Counted from the stretch's first letter, positions 52,915 through 63,066 are shown. The stretch is DNA of 64,000 nt from Bacteroidales bacterium (GCA_017559955.1 JAFYPQ010000026.1:1-64000), one strand, 5' to 3'. Translations and numbers: made by a program. Notes: generated by a model not told the origin, from the letters alone.

Positions 52915-54069
52915 ATGTTACGTAAAAACTATTTTTCATTACTACTAATTACATTATTTATCATCTTACCTTGTGGCTCTCAAGCACAAGGATTAAGAAT
53001 ATTTGCCAAGCAAAAAGTTGTAATAGCCGACATAATGGATCGTAACGATAGGCAATTGGATCCCGGAACAAAATCATTTATATTGCAATCGTTTAAAGAT
53101 GCATTTGTAAACTCCGATAATTATGAGGTTTTTGAAGTAAATTTAGATGATATAAAGCGACAATTAACCTCTTCAGGTAAACAATTTAGTTTCCCTAATA
53201 TCTGTAAAAATATAGGTCAGAGTGCCGATTATATAGTTTTTACGGAAGTTGAGCTTACAACAACAGACCTTAGAGCTAACGGACAAAATGTAGAACTAAT
53301 TTTTACCTCTTCGCTTTATAGAATATCAACAGCATCAAAAGTAATGTCAGATGTTGTTAAGACAGAAGCAACAGAAGAATCGGTCAGATCTGCAGTTTCT
53401 GAACTTATATCAAAATTATTAGGCGAAAATTTATCATCTAAAAAGCAATCAAATCAACAATCATCAGGATATAGTTCAAACAACTATAATAATGGTTATT
53501 CCAACACCCAGTCGTATGTCGAGAATGTAAGCAATAAAATCAACGGTCACGAATACGTTGATTTAGGCTTATCTGTAAAGTGGGCAACTTGTAACATTGG
53601 GGCCAATTTCCCCGATAACCCAGGAAAATATTATGCGTGGGGCGAAACATCAACAAAAGTAATGTACATAGAAATGAATTCGATAACTTATCAAGTGATG
53701 AATATGGGAGACATAGCTGGAGATTCAAGATATGATGTGGCTCGAGCAAGTTGGGGCGGAACTTGGAGGTTGCCTACAAAAGAAGAGTTTGAAGAATTAA
53801 TAAATTGTTGTACGTGGGAGTGGACAAAGCAAAACGGAGTAGATGGTTATAAAGTAACCAGCCGTTATAATGGCAAAAGCATATTCTTGCCTGCTGCCGG
53901 CATCCGCTACGACTCTTCGTTGAACAATGCAGGATCGTTCGGCTACTATTGGAGTTCTTCGCCTAACGGGAGCAGTTCTGCTTTCAACCTCTACTTCTTT
54001 AGTTCAGCGTACAAGGTGGATTGGGACCTTCGCTACTACGGTCGTAGTGTGCGTGCCGTTTGCGAATGA
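52915..54069 (+). CDS. CsgG/LpoB-like domain fused to FISUMP domain, paralogue 4
   Basis: 384 residues; signal peptide ~1-24. Residues ~30-170 are a divergent copy of the CsgG-like domain (KVVIADIMDRNDRQLDPGTK, FKDAFVNSDNYEVFEVNLDD, SADYIVFTEVEL). A Ser/Asn/Tyr-rich linker (~175-205) joins a FISUMP/DUF1566-type C-lectin-like domain (~209-384: YVDLGLSVKWATCNIGANFP, ASWGGTWRLPTKEEFEEL, GYYWSSSPNG, GRSVRAVCE). FISUMP domains occur in many surface proteins of Bacteroidota and Fibrobacter. The last ~190 bases are about half G+C, clearly richer than the rest of the gene, suggesting recombination into the C-terminus. A terminator follows at 54172. Confidence 0.78.
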   Translation: MLRKNYFSLLLITLFIILPCGSQAQGLRIFAKQKVVIADIMDRNDRQLDPGTKSFILQSFKDAFVNSDNYEVFEVNLDDIKRQLTSSGKQFSFPNICKNIGQSADYIVFTEVELTTTDLRANGQNVELIFTSSLYRISTASKVMSDVVKTEATEESVRSAVSELISKLLGENLSSKKQSNQQSSGYSSNNYNNGYSNTQSYVENVSNKINGHEYVDLGLSVKWATCNIGANFPDNPGKYYAWGETSTKVMYIEMNSITYQVMNMGDIAGDSRYDVARASWGGTWRLPTKEEFEELINCCTWEWTKQNGVDGYKVTSRYNGKSIFLPAAGIRYDSSLNNAGSFGYYWSSSPNGSSSAFNLYFFSSAYKVDWDLRYYGRSVRAVCE

Positions 54070-54086
54070 TTTTAAACGAGTTTAAA

Positions 54087-54150
54087 ATCAGTTTTTAGTT
54101 GTTAGTTGTCGGCACAAGTGCCGCCCCTTCGGGGTAGTTGTTAGAATAAC
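54087..54150. repeat. Second copy of the dispersed heptamer/hairpin element
   Basis: TTTTTAGTTGTTAGTT, the hairpin GGCACAAGTGCC and GCCCCTTCGGGGTAG. Matches the block at 50760-50800 and, in part, the hairpin at 25732. Confidence 0.6.
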
Positions 54151-54171
54151 ATAAATCACTTATAATTTGCC

Positions 54172-54218
54172 AAAGGTTGTAACGTAATAGTACGCGTTAC
54201 AACCTTTGATGTTTTTTA
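54172..54218 (+). terminator. Terminator after the CsgG-FISUMP gene
   Basis: AAAGGTTGTAACG (54172-54184) pairs with CGTTACAACCTTT (54195-54207), followed by GATGTTTTTT. Confidence 0.85.
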
Positions 54219-54254
54219 TTAGTCTAATTTACTCTTCATTGTCTGAAAGACTGT

Positions 54255-54302
54255 TGCCAAATATGTTTGGCACTCAATAGCCGTAGGTTTTCAAACCTAC
54301 GG
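54255..54302. repeat. Two adjacent small palindromes, REP-like
   Basis: TGCCAAA/TTTGGCA (54255-54272) and a near-loopless CCGTAGGTTT/AAACCTACGG (54281-54302). The second has the look of a REP-type palindrome; only one copy is visible in this window. Confidence 0.5.
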
Positions 54303-54364
54303 GAAATAAAGCGTACCAACATTGTTAGTCTGGAGGACGGGGGCTTATTATCTACAAAACAACA

Positions 54365-54390
54365 GCGAGTTGCTCACGTGAGCAACTCGC
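54365..54390 (-). terminator. Perfect 26-base palindrome, probable mutB terminator
   Basis: GCGAGTTGCTCAC and its exact reverse complement meet without a loop. On the - strand it is followed by TGTTGTTTTG, so it can terminate the mutA-mutB transcript. Confidence 0.6.
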
Positions 54391-54429
54391 TTATCTAATA
54401 ACTGAAAGCTACCAACTGATAGCTGACAG

Positions 54430-56568
54430 CTATTCTTCTCCCAAAAGAATTTCAAGAATTTGGCAAGCTGCTTTCGATACCGAGCTACCTGGTCCGAATA
54501 TCGCAGCTACACCTGCTTTGTACAAGAAATCGTAATCTTGAGCAGGGATAACACCACCGGCAATAACGATGATGTCTTCACGACCTAACTTCTTAAGCTC
54601 CTCAATAACTTGGGGAACAAGGGTTTTGTGTCCTGCGGCAAGTGATGATACTCCCATTACGTGAACGTCGTTCTCAACAGCCTGGCGAGCAGCCTCTGCA
54701 GGAGTTTGGAACAATGGTCCCATATCCACGTCAAAGCCACAATCGGCATAACCTGTTGCTACAACTTTTGCACCACGGTCGTGTCCATCTTGACCCATTT
54801 TGGCAATCATAATACGTGGTTGACGACCCTCTCTCTTAGCAAACTCTTCGGTCAACTCTGTTGCACGAATAAAGTCTGGATCTTGTTTTGTTTCTGAAGA
54901 ATACACGCCTGAAATAGTTCTAATTACTGCTTTATATCTACCAACAACAACCTCGCAAGCATCAGATATCTCTCCTAATGTTGCACGAACTTTAGCTGCT
55001 TTAACAGCCAAATCCAATAGGTTGCCCTCTTTGGTTTTAACACACTCTGTAATTGCATCCAATGCCGCTTTAACTGCCGCCTCGTCACGGTTGGCTTTAA
55101 GCTCGTTCAAACGCTCAATTTGTTGTTTGCGAACTTGAGTATTGTCAACCTCAAGAATATCGATAGGAGCCTCTTTCTCTAAACGATATTTGTTTACGCC
55201 CACAATAACCTGTTTGCCCGAGTCGATACGAGCCTGAGTTCTTGCAGCAGCCTCTTCGATACGAAGTTTTGGCAAACCTGTCTCGATAGCTTTTGCCATA
55301 CCACCCAATTTCTCAATCTCTTGAATGTGCTCCCAAGCTTTGTGAGCCAATTCGTTGGTAAGAGTTTCAACGTAGTATGAACCGGCCCATGGGTCAACCT
55401 CTTTAGTAACGTAAGTCTCCTCTTGAATGTAAATTTGAGTGTTACGAGCAATACGAGCCGAGAAGTCTGTAGGCAATGCAATAGCCTCGTCCAAAGCATT
55501 AGTGTGTAGCGATTGAGTGTGTCCCAATGCTGCACCCATAGCCTCGATACAAGTTCTTCCAACGTTGTTGAATGGGTCTTGCTCTGTAAGCGACCAACCT
55601 GATGTTTGACAGTGTGTACGCAATGCCAAAGATTTTGGATTTTTGGGGTTGAATTGTTTAACGATTTTTGCCCACAACATACGAGCTGCACGCATTTTGG
55701 CAATCTCCATAAAGTAGTTCATACCAATTGCCCAGAAGAACGATAGGCGAGGAGCAAATGCGTCGATATCCATACCTGCATTAACTCCAGCACGAAGGTA
55801 TTCTAAACCATCGGCAAGAGTGTAAGCCAACTCAATATCTGCAGTAGCACCTGCCTCTTGCATATGGTATCCCGAGATAGAGATAGAGTTGAACTTAGGC
55901 ATGTTCTTTGAAGTATATTCAAAAATATCAGCAATAATTCTCATTGAGAATTCAGGTGGGTAAATATATGTATTACGCACCATAAACTCTTTAAGAATAT
56001 CGTTTTGGATAGTACCTGCCATCTCTTCCAATTTAGCACCTTGCTCCAAACCTGCATTGATGTAGAATGCAAGAATTGGCAATACGGCACCATTCATTGT
56101 CATTGAAACAGACATTTTGTTCAAAGGAATACCGTCGAACAAAACTTTCATATCCTCAAGGCTGCAAATTGATACACCGGCTTTACCAACGTCACCAACA
56201 ACACGTTCGTGGTCGGCATCATAACCTCGGTGAGTAGCAAGGTCGAAAGCTACAGACAAACCTTTTTGACCTGCAGCAAGGTTACGACGGTAGAAGGCAT
56301 TAGATTCTTCAGCAGTAGAGAAACCTGCGTATTGACGAATAGTCCAAGGACGCATAACGTACATTGTGCTGTAAGGACCTCTTAGGTAAGGCTCCATACC
56401 TGCAACGTAATTAAGGTGTTCCATACCCTCCAAATCCTCTTTGGTATAAATAGGCTTAACGGGTATAAGTTCGGGAGTAATCCAGTTAGCTTCCGAATTG
56501 CAAGCGACACAAGTTGCACTGTTTGCAAAAGCGTCATTTATATTTATGTTACTGAAATCTGGTCTCAT
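54430..56568 (-). CDS. mutB: Methylmalonyl-CoA mutase large subunit
   Basis: Adenosylcobalamin-dependent interconversion of succinyl-CoA and methylmalonyl-CoA, the key step to propionate. 712 residues. The substrate TIM barrel (~60-560) has [33 protein letters not shown] and the TIWAxx-equivalent [16 protein letters not shown]. The C-terminal B12-binding domain holds [10 protein letters not shown] with the cobalt ligand His596, plus GVSSLAAGH and IAGGVIP. It starts five bases after mutA ends. The epimerase is not in the window. Confidence 0.96.
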   Translation of the reverse strand: MRPDFSNININDAFANSATCVACNSEANWITPELIPVKPIYTKEDLEGMEHLNYVAGMEPYLRGPYSTMYVMRPWTIRQYAGFSTAEESNAFYRRNLAAGQKGLSVAFDLATHRGYDADHERVVGDVGKAGVSICSLEDMKVLFDGIPLNKMSVSMTMNGAVLPILAFYINAGLEQGAKLEEMAGTIQNDILKEFMVRNTYIYPPEFSMRIIADIFEYTSKNMPKFNSISISGYHMQEAGATADIELAYTLADGLEYLRAGVNAGMDIDAFAPRLSFFWAIGMNYFMEIAKMRAARMLWAKIVKQFNPKNPKSLALRTHCQTSGWSLTEQDPFNNVGRTCIEAMGAALGHTQSLHTNALDEAIALPTDFSARIARNTQIYIQEETYVTKEVDPWAGSYYVETLTNELAHKAWEHIQEIEKLGGMAKAIETGLPKLRIEEAAARTQARIDSGKQVIVGVNKYRLEKEAPIDILEVDNTQVRKQQIERLNELKANRDEAAVKAALDAITECVKTKEGNLLDLAVKAAKVRATLGEISDACEVVVGRYKAVIRTISGVYSSETKQDPDFIRATELTEEFAKREGRQPRIMIAKMGQDGHDRGAKVVATGYADCGFDVDMGPLFQTPAEAARQAVENDVHVMGVSSLAAGHKTLVPQVIEELKKLGREDIIVIAGGVIPAQDYDFLYKAGVAAIFGPGSSVSKAACQILEILLGEE

Positions 56569-56573
56569 AGTAC

Positions 56574-58433
56574 TTATTTGATTGAAAGTTTGCTATTAAA
56601 CGCTTGCAAAGTTTCAAGAACATTGCTGCGAATATTTATGAACATATCTATACCTTGTGCTTTAAGTTCCTCTGCACATTCAGGAGCACCTGCAACAACA
56701 AACATTGCACGTCCGTCTAAAGCCTTGAATGCTGCGGGAGCAAGAGTAGCGTACTCTTCGTCGCTCGAACAAAGAACAACAATATCAGCACCTGCTTTAA
56801 CAGCAGCTTCAACACCCTCTTCAACTGTGTCGAAACCAAGATTGTCAATAATTTTATAACCTGCACAACCAAAGAAGTTGCCTGAGAATTGCGAACGAGC
56901 AAGACGCATAGCAAGATTACCGATAGTCAACATAAATACTGTAGGTTGTTTATCGTTACCCTCTGTAGCCAAACGTAACTCCTCAAATTGAGTAGCACCA
57001 CGGCTAAAGTCGAGAGTTGCAAAATCGGGAGTGCATTTACCACCGCCACAGCATCTGCATTTTGCTTTATCTTCAATCTTCTCGGCAGCTTTTTCATTAA
57101 TATTGGGGTATTGGTTTGTTCCCAACAAAATTTCTCTACGACGAGCAATTGCACTTCTGCGAGCATTACCCGAAGCATTAACACCGTTTTGAACACTTCC
57201 GCTCTTAACTGCTGCATAGAAACCGCCCTCTGCTTCAACCTCGTTAAACAACTTCCACGCTTGTTCGGCAATAGATGTTGTTAGGTTCTCAACATAGTAC
57301 GAACCAGCCGATGGGTCAGTAATTTTATCGAAATGCGACTCCTCTTTCAACAATAATTGTTGGTTGCGAGCAATACGCTCAGAGAACTCGTCGCTCTCTT
57401 TGTAGGGGGCATCAAACGGAGTAACACAAATAGAATCGACGCCTGCCAATGCAGCAGACATAGTCTCTGTTTGAGTACGCAATAGGTTTACGTGAGCATC
57501 AAAAACGGTAAGGTTGAACTTCGAAGTCTCTGCGTGAGAAGCAATTTTAGCGGCACACAAACAAGCAGGTTTATATGCGGCAACAATCTCAGCCCATAAC
57601 ATACGAGCTGCACGGAATTTTGCAATCTCCATAAAGAAGTTCGAAGAAATTCCAAAGTTGAATTTGATATTTTTTGCAGCCTCATCAACGCTGATGCCTT
57701 TGTCTGTTAAAACGCTCATATATTCGTTACCCCAAGCAAGAGCGTATCCAAGTTCTTGCGAGATATACGAACCGGCATCGCAAAGCATAACTGAGTCAAC
57801 AGCCAATACTCTGAACTTAGGCAACTCAGCCGAAGCTTTTACAAGATTTGCACAAATGTCGGCAAAGTCCTCAACGTCTTTACCTTTTTTGAGCATCTTT
57901 TTAAATGGGTTATAGTTTAACGAACCTTTAACTTTTTCTTTATCTGCTCCAATTTTATCGACGTATGCTTTAAAAGCATCCATTAAATTTTCAGCTTGAC
58001 GAATACAGCAACGGAAGTTAATTTCAGTCTCTTCTATATTTATACCATCAAGAAGAGTTGCCATACCGTTATTATTAATGTTCTCTGCCTCAACTTTGAA
58101 ACATAACGATGTAACACCTTTAGTTAAAACATCTTTTGCTTTTGCGTTTGCAGCAACTGCATCATCTGCTTTAATGTCTTGACGTATCAGCCAAACATTG
58201 TCGCACTTTGTACCACGTATAAAAGGAAATTCACCGGGAACAGAGTTTGTAGAACTCATACCTTCGGTATCTTCGGCTCTGTACATGGGTTTAACATTGA
58301 AACCCTCGTTTGTTTTCCAAACAAGTTTTTTCTCAAAGTCGGCACCTTTAAGGTCTGCCGTAACTTTCTCAATCCACGCTTCGGTCGAAACGGGCGGGAA
58401 TTGTTCGAATAATTTTTCTTTACTGTTTGCCAT
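56574..58433 (-). CDS. mutA: Methylmalonyl-CoA mutase small subunit
   Basis: 619 residues from the ATG at 58433 ([12 protein letters not shown]); the longer frame adds an unlikely 17-residue hydrophobic lead. It is a degenerate paralogue of MutB: the TIM barrel fold is kept ([40 protein letters not shown]), but the B12-domain lacks the DxHxxG cobalt ligand, as expected of the non-catalytic partner. A short cysteine-rich insert, [10 protein letters not shown], lies between the two domains (about 57031-57066). Encoded just upstream of mutB, as in other Bacteroidales. Confidence 0.94.
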   Translation of the reverse strand: MANSKEKLFEQFPPVSTEAWIEKVTADLKGADFEKKLVWKTNEGFNVKPMYRAEDTEGMSSTNSVPGEFPFIRGTKCDNVWLIRQDIKADDAVAANAKAKDVLTKGVTSLCFKVEAENINNNGMATLLDGINIEETEINFRCCIRQAENLMDAFKAYVDKIGADKEKVKGSLNYNPFKKMLKKGKDVEDFADICANLVKASAELPKFRVLAVDSVMLCDAGSYISQELGYALAWGNEYMSVLTDKGISVDEAAKNIKFNFGISSNFFMEIAKFRAARMLWAEIVAAYKPACLCAAKIASHAETSKFNLTVFDAHVNLLRTQTETMSAALAGVDSICVTPFDAPYKESDEFSERIARNQQLLLKEESHFDKITDPSAGSYYVENLTTSIAEQAWKLFNEVEAEGGFYAAVKSGSVQNGVNASGNARRSAIARRREILLGTNQYPNINEKAAEKIEDKAKCRCCGGGKCTPDFATLDFSRGATQFEELRLATEGNDKQPTVFMLTIGNLAMRLARSQFSGNFFGCAGYKIIDNLGFDTVEEGVEAAVKAGADIVVLCSSDEEYATLAPAAFKALDGRAMFVVAGAPECAEELKAQGIDMFINIRSNVLETLQAFNSKLSIK

Positions 58434-58532
58434 AGTCTTTTCCAGACTTAATATGTTAAAATAATAGTTCTCGTTGAACAACAATACTTTAAGTTTTAAT
58501 TAAACATTGAAAATATTGTATGTTGTATCTGG

Positions 58533-58540
58533 CAAATATA
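58533..58540 (-). promoter_or_regulatory. Possible -7 element for mutA-mutB
   Basis: TATATTTG on the - strand, 100 bases before the mutA start; CTTTG lies closer than the usual -33 spacing. Confidence 0.4.
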
Positions 58541-58676
58541 AACAAAGATTTATTCAAAACGAAATTTAAAGACAATAAAATAGAGGTTAAAACTATTTTT
58601 ATTTTCTGTAGTTCTCTTAATAAGGAATAATGAAATTTAACCACGCCGAAACGGAGTGGTTAATAAGAGGTTATGT

Positions 58677-60758
58677 TTAGCAATTCAGCACTCTTTCTCC
58701 CAACTCTTTTGCAAGTTGAACTTTTATGGCATTAAAGTTGTTGAGCTCTTTAAGAAGCGACATAACCTTTTCGTTATCTTTATTCTTGAAAGCCTCTTTA
58801 AGTGCAGTGTTAAGCGATTTTATATGCTCTCCAACAATAGCATCTTTAAGCTCGGTAATCATACGACGAGCAAGAGAAACAACACGTTCCTCATCGCTTT
58901 TAATAGTCTGTTTTTTGCTTAATCTGTATTTCTCGCTTATTAAATCAACGGCAATTTTACTAATAGTCTCCTCTCGGTGATTTAAAAAGTATTTTGTAAT
59001 AGATTGGTTTATATCGTTAATATACTCAATCCAATATTTAATTTTTTCAGTTTCGGTACGGGCATCAATACATTCAAAAGTTATAATGCCTCTCTTTTTG
59101 CCGTTTTCGCTCATTTCGCCATTTACAAAATTCTCAACCCAATTTCCTTTGAGTTCAAGAGCCTCGTTAACCATTTGAGCATAAATGTCGGTTGTGAATT
59201 CAATACCGTCCGAACTAAGTTCGTTTACAATAAAAGATAATATATCGGTAACATTACCTTCCGAATCGAACATAGGAGTAAGACCATATTTTATTATAAA
59301 GCGAATAAGTTTTTTTTCGTATGCACCGATAATCGATTTTTTCGAACTCTCTATACCAATCGGAGTGGGAGAGGATGATATATGTTCGTCTTTGGCACTT
59401 ATGGGAGCACTCTCCTGAGGCATATTTGCTGGCGATGCCCCTGTCTCAGCCTTTTTTAAACGTTCGGTGGCAACGGCTTTAAGCAGAACATCTTCCCTTA
59501 CCTCCATAATTCTACTGCACTCCTTTATATATACCGAACGAGTAATTTCATCGGGAATAACCGAAATAGATTGAACAATATCGCTTATAAGATTTGCTCT
59601 TTTTTGAGGGTCGTCTCCTGTATCCTTTATAAGAAGATTTGTTTTAAATGTGATAAAGTCTTTTTCGTTACTCTTTATATATTCGGCAAACTCCGAAGCG
59701 CTATGCTTTTTAGCAAAAGAGTCGGGGTCGTCTCCGTCGGGCAGAAGCACAACTTTAACTTTCATACCCTCTTCCAATAGCATATCGATACCTCTTAGCG
59801 AAGCTTTAATACCTGCCGCATCGCCATCGTATAAAACAGTAATATTTTCGGTAAAGCGATGTATCTGTCTTATCTGTCCGTTAGTGAGAGAGGTCCCAGA
59901 CGAGGCAACAACATTTTCGATGCCTGCCTGATGCATCGACAAAACATCGGTATAACCCTCGACCAAAAAGCAGTTGTTCTGTTTTACCATTGCCGCTTTG
60001 GCATGGTAAATACCATATAAAACATTACTTTTATGATAAACCTCCGATTCCGGTGAGTTTTGATATTTGGCAATCTTTTCGCTTGTTTTAAGAATTCTAC
60101 CGCCAAATGCAATAACCTTTCCTGCCAAAGAATAGACGGGGAAAATAACTCTGCCCCTAAATCTGTCGGCAAGATATTTGCCATCTTGGCTCTCGATACA
60201 CAAACCAGTCTTTAAAAGATACTCCTTTTTATACCCCCCCCTTTCGGCGGCAACGGCTAAGGCATCACGCTTCTCGGGAGAGTATCCCAATCCAAATTTG
60301 GCTATAATATCCTCTCTGAAACCTCGCTCCTTAAAATATGCCAGACCAATAGCACGACCCTCTTCTGTTTCATTTAAATTCTTACAAAAAAACTCTTTGG
60401 CAAACTCGTTTACAATAAGCATACTTTCACGAGTGGTTTTAGCCTCTTTCTCTTTTTGAGTAAGTTCTCGTTCGGCAATCTCGATATGATATTTCTTTGC
60501 AAGATATTTCAAAGCCTCGTAGTACGACATCTGCTCGTGCTCCATAATAAAGTGGGCGGCATTTCCCCCTTTACCGCAACTGAAACATTTGCAAATACCC
60601 TTTGATGGCGATACGCTGAACGAAGGAGTCTTTTCGTCGTGGAACGGGCATAAACCTGTATAATTGACACCTCGTTTACGAAGCGAAACAAAGTCCGATA
60701 CCACCTCTACAATATCGGCGGCATCCATAATTTTGTCTATCGTAATTTGGTCAATCAT
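58677..60758 (-). CDS. dnaG: DNA primase
   Basis: Makes RNA primers at the replication fork. 693 residues. The CHC2 zinc finger is C37-x2-H40-x17-C58-x2-C61. The RNA polymerase/TOPRIM core shows FGLGYSPEK, FGGRIL, FLVEGYTDVLSMHQAG and VLYDGDAAGIKAS. The C-terminal ~250 residues are helical and should bind the replicative helicase. The gene begins 13 bases after the GH92 gene ends, on the same strand, so it may be read from the GH92 transcript. Confidence 0.96.
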   Translation of the reverse strand: MIDQITIDKIMDAADIVEVVSDFVSLRKRGVNYTGLCPFHDEKTPSFSVSPSKGICKCFSCGKGGNAAHFIMEHEQMSYYEALKYLAKKYHIEIAERELTQKEKEAKTTRESMLIVNEFAKEFFCKNLNETEEGRAIGLAYFKERGFREDIIAKFGLGYSPEKRDALAVAAERGGYKKEYLLKTGLCIESQDGKYLADRFRGRVIFPVYSLAGKVIAFGGRILKTSEKIAKYQNSPESEVYHKSNVLYGIYHAKAAMVKQNNCFLVEGYTDVLSMHQAGIENVVASSGTSLTNGQIRQIHRFTENITVLYDGDAAGIKASLRGIDMLLEEGMKVKVVLLPDGDDPDSFAKKHSASEFAEYIKSNEKDFITFKTNLLIKDTGDDPQKRANLISDIVQSISVIPDEITRSVYIKECSRIMEVREDVLLKAVATERLKKAETGASPANMPQESAPISAKDEHISSSPTPIGIESSKKSIIGAYEKKLIRFIIKYGLTPMFDSEGNVTDILSFIVNELSSDGIEFTTDIYAQMVNEALELKGNWVENFVNGEMSENGKKRGIITFECIDARTETEKIKYWIEYINDINQSITKYFLNHREETISKIAVDLISEKYRLSKKQTIKSDEERVVSLARRMITELKDAIVGEHIKSLNTALKEAFKNKDNEKVMSLLKELNNFNAIKVQLAKELGERVLNC

Positions 60759-60771
60759 AAAAGGTTAAATA

Positions 60772-62931
60772 TTAATCGATTTTAGGAGTATTACCCATTT
60801 CAAAAGTAATGGTTGCACCATCCATAATCTGTTCGTGAGTTATATAATTAAGGTTATAGGGCTTGCCATTAAGCAGAATATTTTGAATGTATATATTCTC
60901 TTTCGAAACTTCAGGTGCAAAAATAGTAAAACATTTGCCATTACTCAAATTAATTTTTGCACTTTTAACAATAGGCGAACCTATTTCGTAAGTTTGCGAA
61001 GCAGGGTTCATTGGGTAAAATCCCATGGCACTGAAAACATACCAAGCCGACATCTGTCCGCAATCCTCATTACCGCACAATCCTGCAGGCGAGTCGTTGT
61101 AAAGCGAGTGCATAACCATTGTAACATATTTTTGAGTAAGCCAAGGTTTGCCTGCGTGGTTAAATACGTAAGCAACGTGGTGGCAAGGCTCGTTTCCGTG
61201 AGCATACTCGCCAATCATACCGGTCGAGAAAATAGGCAAATCATCCGAAGTGGAAATGGTAAACAAATCGTTTAAACGCTCCATAAAAAGCTCTTTGCCC
61301 ATAACATCTTGCAACCATAAAATATCGTGATGAGCACCCCAGTTGTAGTGCCACGAGTTGCTCTCTGTAATATGCTCGGTATATTCACCGGCTTTAAAAT
61401 CTTTAATAAAGTTACCTTTACTATCTTTTGCTTGTAAAAATCCCGACTCAGGGTTATAAATATTTCTGTAATTATTTGCCCTGTCAAAGAATATTTTTGC
61501 AGTATCGGCTTTACCCAATTTTTTCGCCATTTTTGCAATGCACCAATCGTCAAACGAGTATTCGATGGTTTTCGATACCGACTCTTTCTCTTTATCAAAC
61601 GGAACAAATCCAAGTCGTTTGTATTCACCCAAAGCCCTGTAACTGTCAATGTTTGCAGTGGCAACACAAGCATCAAGGGCATCTTCTGCATTAAAATCGC
61701 CAATGCCTTTAAGGTAGGCATCCACAATAACAGGCACAGAATGGTAGCCAATCATCATATCTGTTTCATTGCCATAAAAACTCCAAACCGGAAGACGCCC
61801 AAACTCTTTGTAATGGTTTAAAAACGATTTAACCATATCGTTTACTCTATCGGGGCAGATGTATGTATATAAAGGATGAGCCGCTCTGTAAGTATCCCAC
61901 AAAGAGAATGTGCCGTATGTAACCATCGTAGAGTCTTTATGCACCTCTTTATCCAACCCTCTGTAACATCCGTCGACATCACTCGCAATAGTGGGTGCGG
62001 TCATTGTATGATAAAGGGCGGTGTAAAAAGTTCGCAATATGGTAGTGTCTTGGCTCTCAATCTTAATCTTCGAAAGTTCTCTGTTCCAGTAGTCGTACGC
62101 AGCTTTTCTGTAAGCATTAAAACCATCATTAAGTTGTTCTGCCTGTAAATTTAATTCAGCACCCTCAATGCCTGTTTGCGAAAGAGCAGTTCTAATAACT
62201 AAAGTATCCCCCTCTTCGGTATCAAAATCCATTCTTGCAACAACACTCGTTTTATTGTTGTCAAGAGTTATGGTATCTATATGAACCGATTTATATGGTC
62301 TCGAAAGTTTCGAAACAAAAAATAGCTTTTGGTCAACAGCCCAACCCGAAGAAAATCTATATCCTTTAATTGTTACCGAGTCGGTAAACTCAATATGACT
62401 CTCTTTTGTAGCATCCCAATTCATAGCCTTTGTAAGGTTTAAGAAAACCGAAGCCTCTGCTTTGGGAAAAGTATAACGCTGAACACCGCAACGCTCGGTA
62501 GCAGTAAGCTCAACCAAAATATTATAATCATCCAGCATTACCTTGTAATAACCTGCCTCGGCAACTTCGCTGTTGTGCGAAAATTTTGAGTGAATACCCA
62601 AAGGAGCCTCAGCCTCGTTGTAGGGAAGAGTAACCGGCATAAACGAAACATCGTAAAGGTCGCCCGCACCGGTACCCGTTAAGTGAGTATGGCTAAACCC
62701 AGCAATCGTGCTGTCGGGGTAAAAATAACCTGCAATTCTATCCCAACCAGGTAACCCATTATCAGGACTTAATTGCACCATACCAAACGGAACCGTAGCA
62801 CCGGGGTATGTATTACCTGTAAAATCGGTGCCAACAAACGGATTAACAAATTGAGCGTAATCCACACTCTTATTATATCTGTTGCAACTCGCAAAGACTA
62901 AAATTGCAAGAATAAAAACAATCCTCTTCAT
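60772..62931 (-). CDS. Alpha-mannosidase-type glycoside hydrolase, GH92
   Basis: A calcium-dependent exo-alpha-mannosidase family acting on host and yeast mannans and N-glycans. 719 residues with a lipoprotein signal (lipobox FASC, Cys ~16). The N-terminal beta-sandwich opens with VNPFVGTDFTGNTYPGATVP and GFSHTHLTGTGAGD. The (alpha/alpha)6 part has TFSLWDTYRAAHPLYTY, YTEHITESNSWHYNW, HVAYVFNHAGKPW and GNEDCGQMSAWYVFSAMGFY, the last carrying family-conserved catalytic-region residues. Linkage specificity (1,2, 1,3, 1,6) is not predictable. Surface-exposed or periplasmic. Confidence 0.94.
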   Translation of the reverse strand: MKRIVFILAILVFASCNRYNKSVDYAQFVNPFVGTDFTGNTYPGATVPFGMVQLSPDNGLPGWDRIAGYFYPDSTIAGFSHTHLTGTGAGDLYDVSFMPVTLPYNEAEAPLGIHSKFSHNSEVAEAGYYKVMLDDYNILVELTATERCGVQRYTFPKAEASVFLNLTKAMNWDATKESHIEFTDSVTIKGYRFSSGWAVDQKLFFVSKLSRPYKSVHIDTITLDNNKTSVVARMDFDTEEGDTLVIRTALSQTGIEGAELNLQAEQLNDGFNAYRKAAYDYWNRELSKIKIESQDTTILRTFYTALYHTMTAPTIASDVDGCYRGLDKEVHKDSTMVTYGTFSLWDTYRAAHPLYTYICPDRVNDMVKSFLNHYKEFGRLPVWSFYGNETDMMIGYHSVPVIVDAYLKGIGDFNAEDALDACVATANIDSYRALGEYKRLGFVPFDKEKESVSKTIEYSFDDWCIAKMAKKLGKADTAKIFFDRANNYRNIYNPESGFLQAKDSKGNFIKDFKAGEYTEHITESNSWHYNWGAHHDILWLQDVMGKELFMERLNDLFTISTSDDLPIFSTGMIGEYAHGNEPCHHVAYVFNHAGKPWLTQKYVTMVMHSLYNDSPAGLCGNEDCGQMSAWYVFSAMGFYPMNPASQTYEIGSPIVKSAKINLSNGKCFTIFAPEVSKENIYIQNILLNGKPYNLNYITHEQIMDGATITFEMGNTPKID

Positions 62932-62946
62932 AATATTGATTTTTTA

Positions 62947-62954
62947 CAAAGATA
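62947..62954 (-). promoter_or_regulatory. Possible -7 element for GH92-dnaG
   Basis: TATCTTTG on the - strand matches TAnnTTTG, 15 bases before the GH92 start; the leader would be very short. Confidence 0.4.
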
Positions 62955-62994
62955 CGAATAAGCGAGCGATAAATATGAAGTTTACATCAATAAT

Positions 62995-63048
62995 CCTAAT
63001 GACTTTAACGACTCTAACGACCTTAAAGACCCCAATAACCCTAAACCC
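62995..63048. repeat. Six-unit 9-base tandem repeat (YYTAAYGAC type)
   Basis: Units: cctaatgac, tttaacgac, tctaacgac, cttaaagac, cccaataac, cctaaaccc. Same consensus and orientation as the block at 16951, 46 kb away. Confidence 0.75.
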
Positions 63049-63066
63049 TCCTTATATTTTACTACA

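Noticed and set aside
53540-54069. Possible diversity-generating retroelement variable region in the FISUMP domain
   Set aside because: A C-lectin-like fold fits, but no reverse transcriptase and no template repeat are present in the window.
55194-55703. A 169-codon - strand frame inside mutB
   Set aside because: Same strand but different frame as mutB; composition is that of a frame-shifted shadow.
62995-63048. 9-base repeats as coding repeats (x-Asn-Asp tripeptides)
   Set aside because: No open reading frame with a start codon contains the repeats; other frames have TAA stops in every unit.
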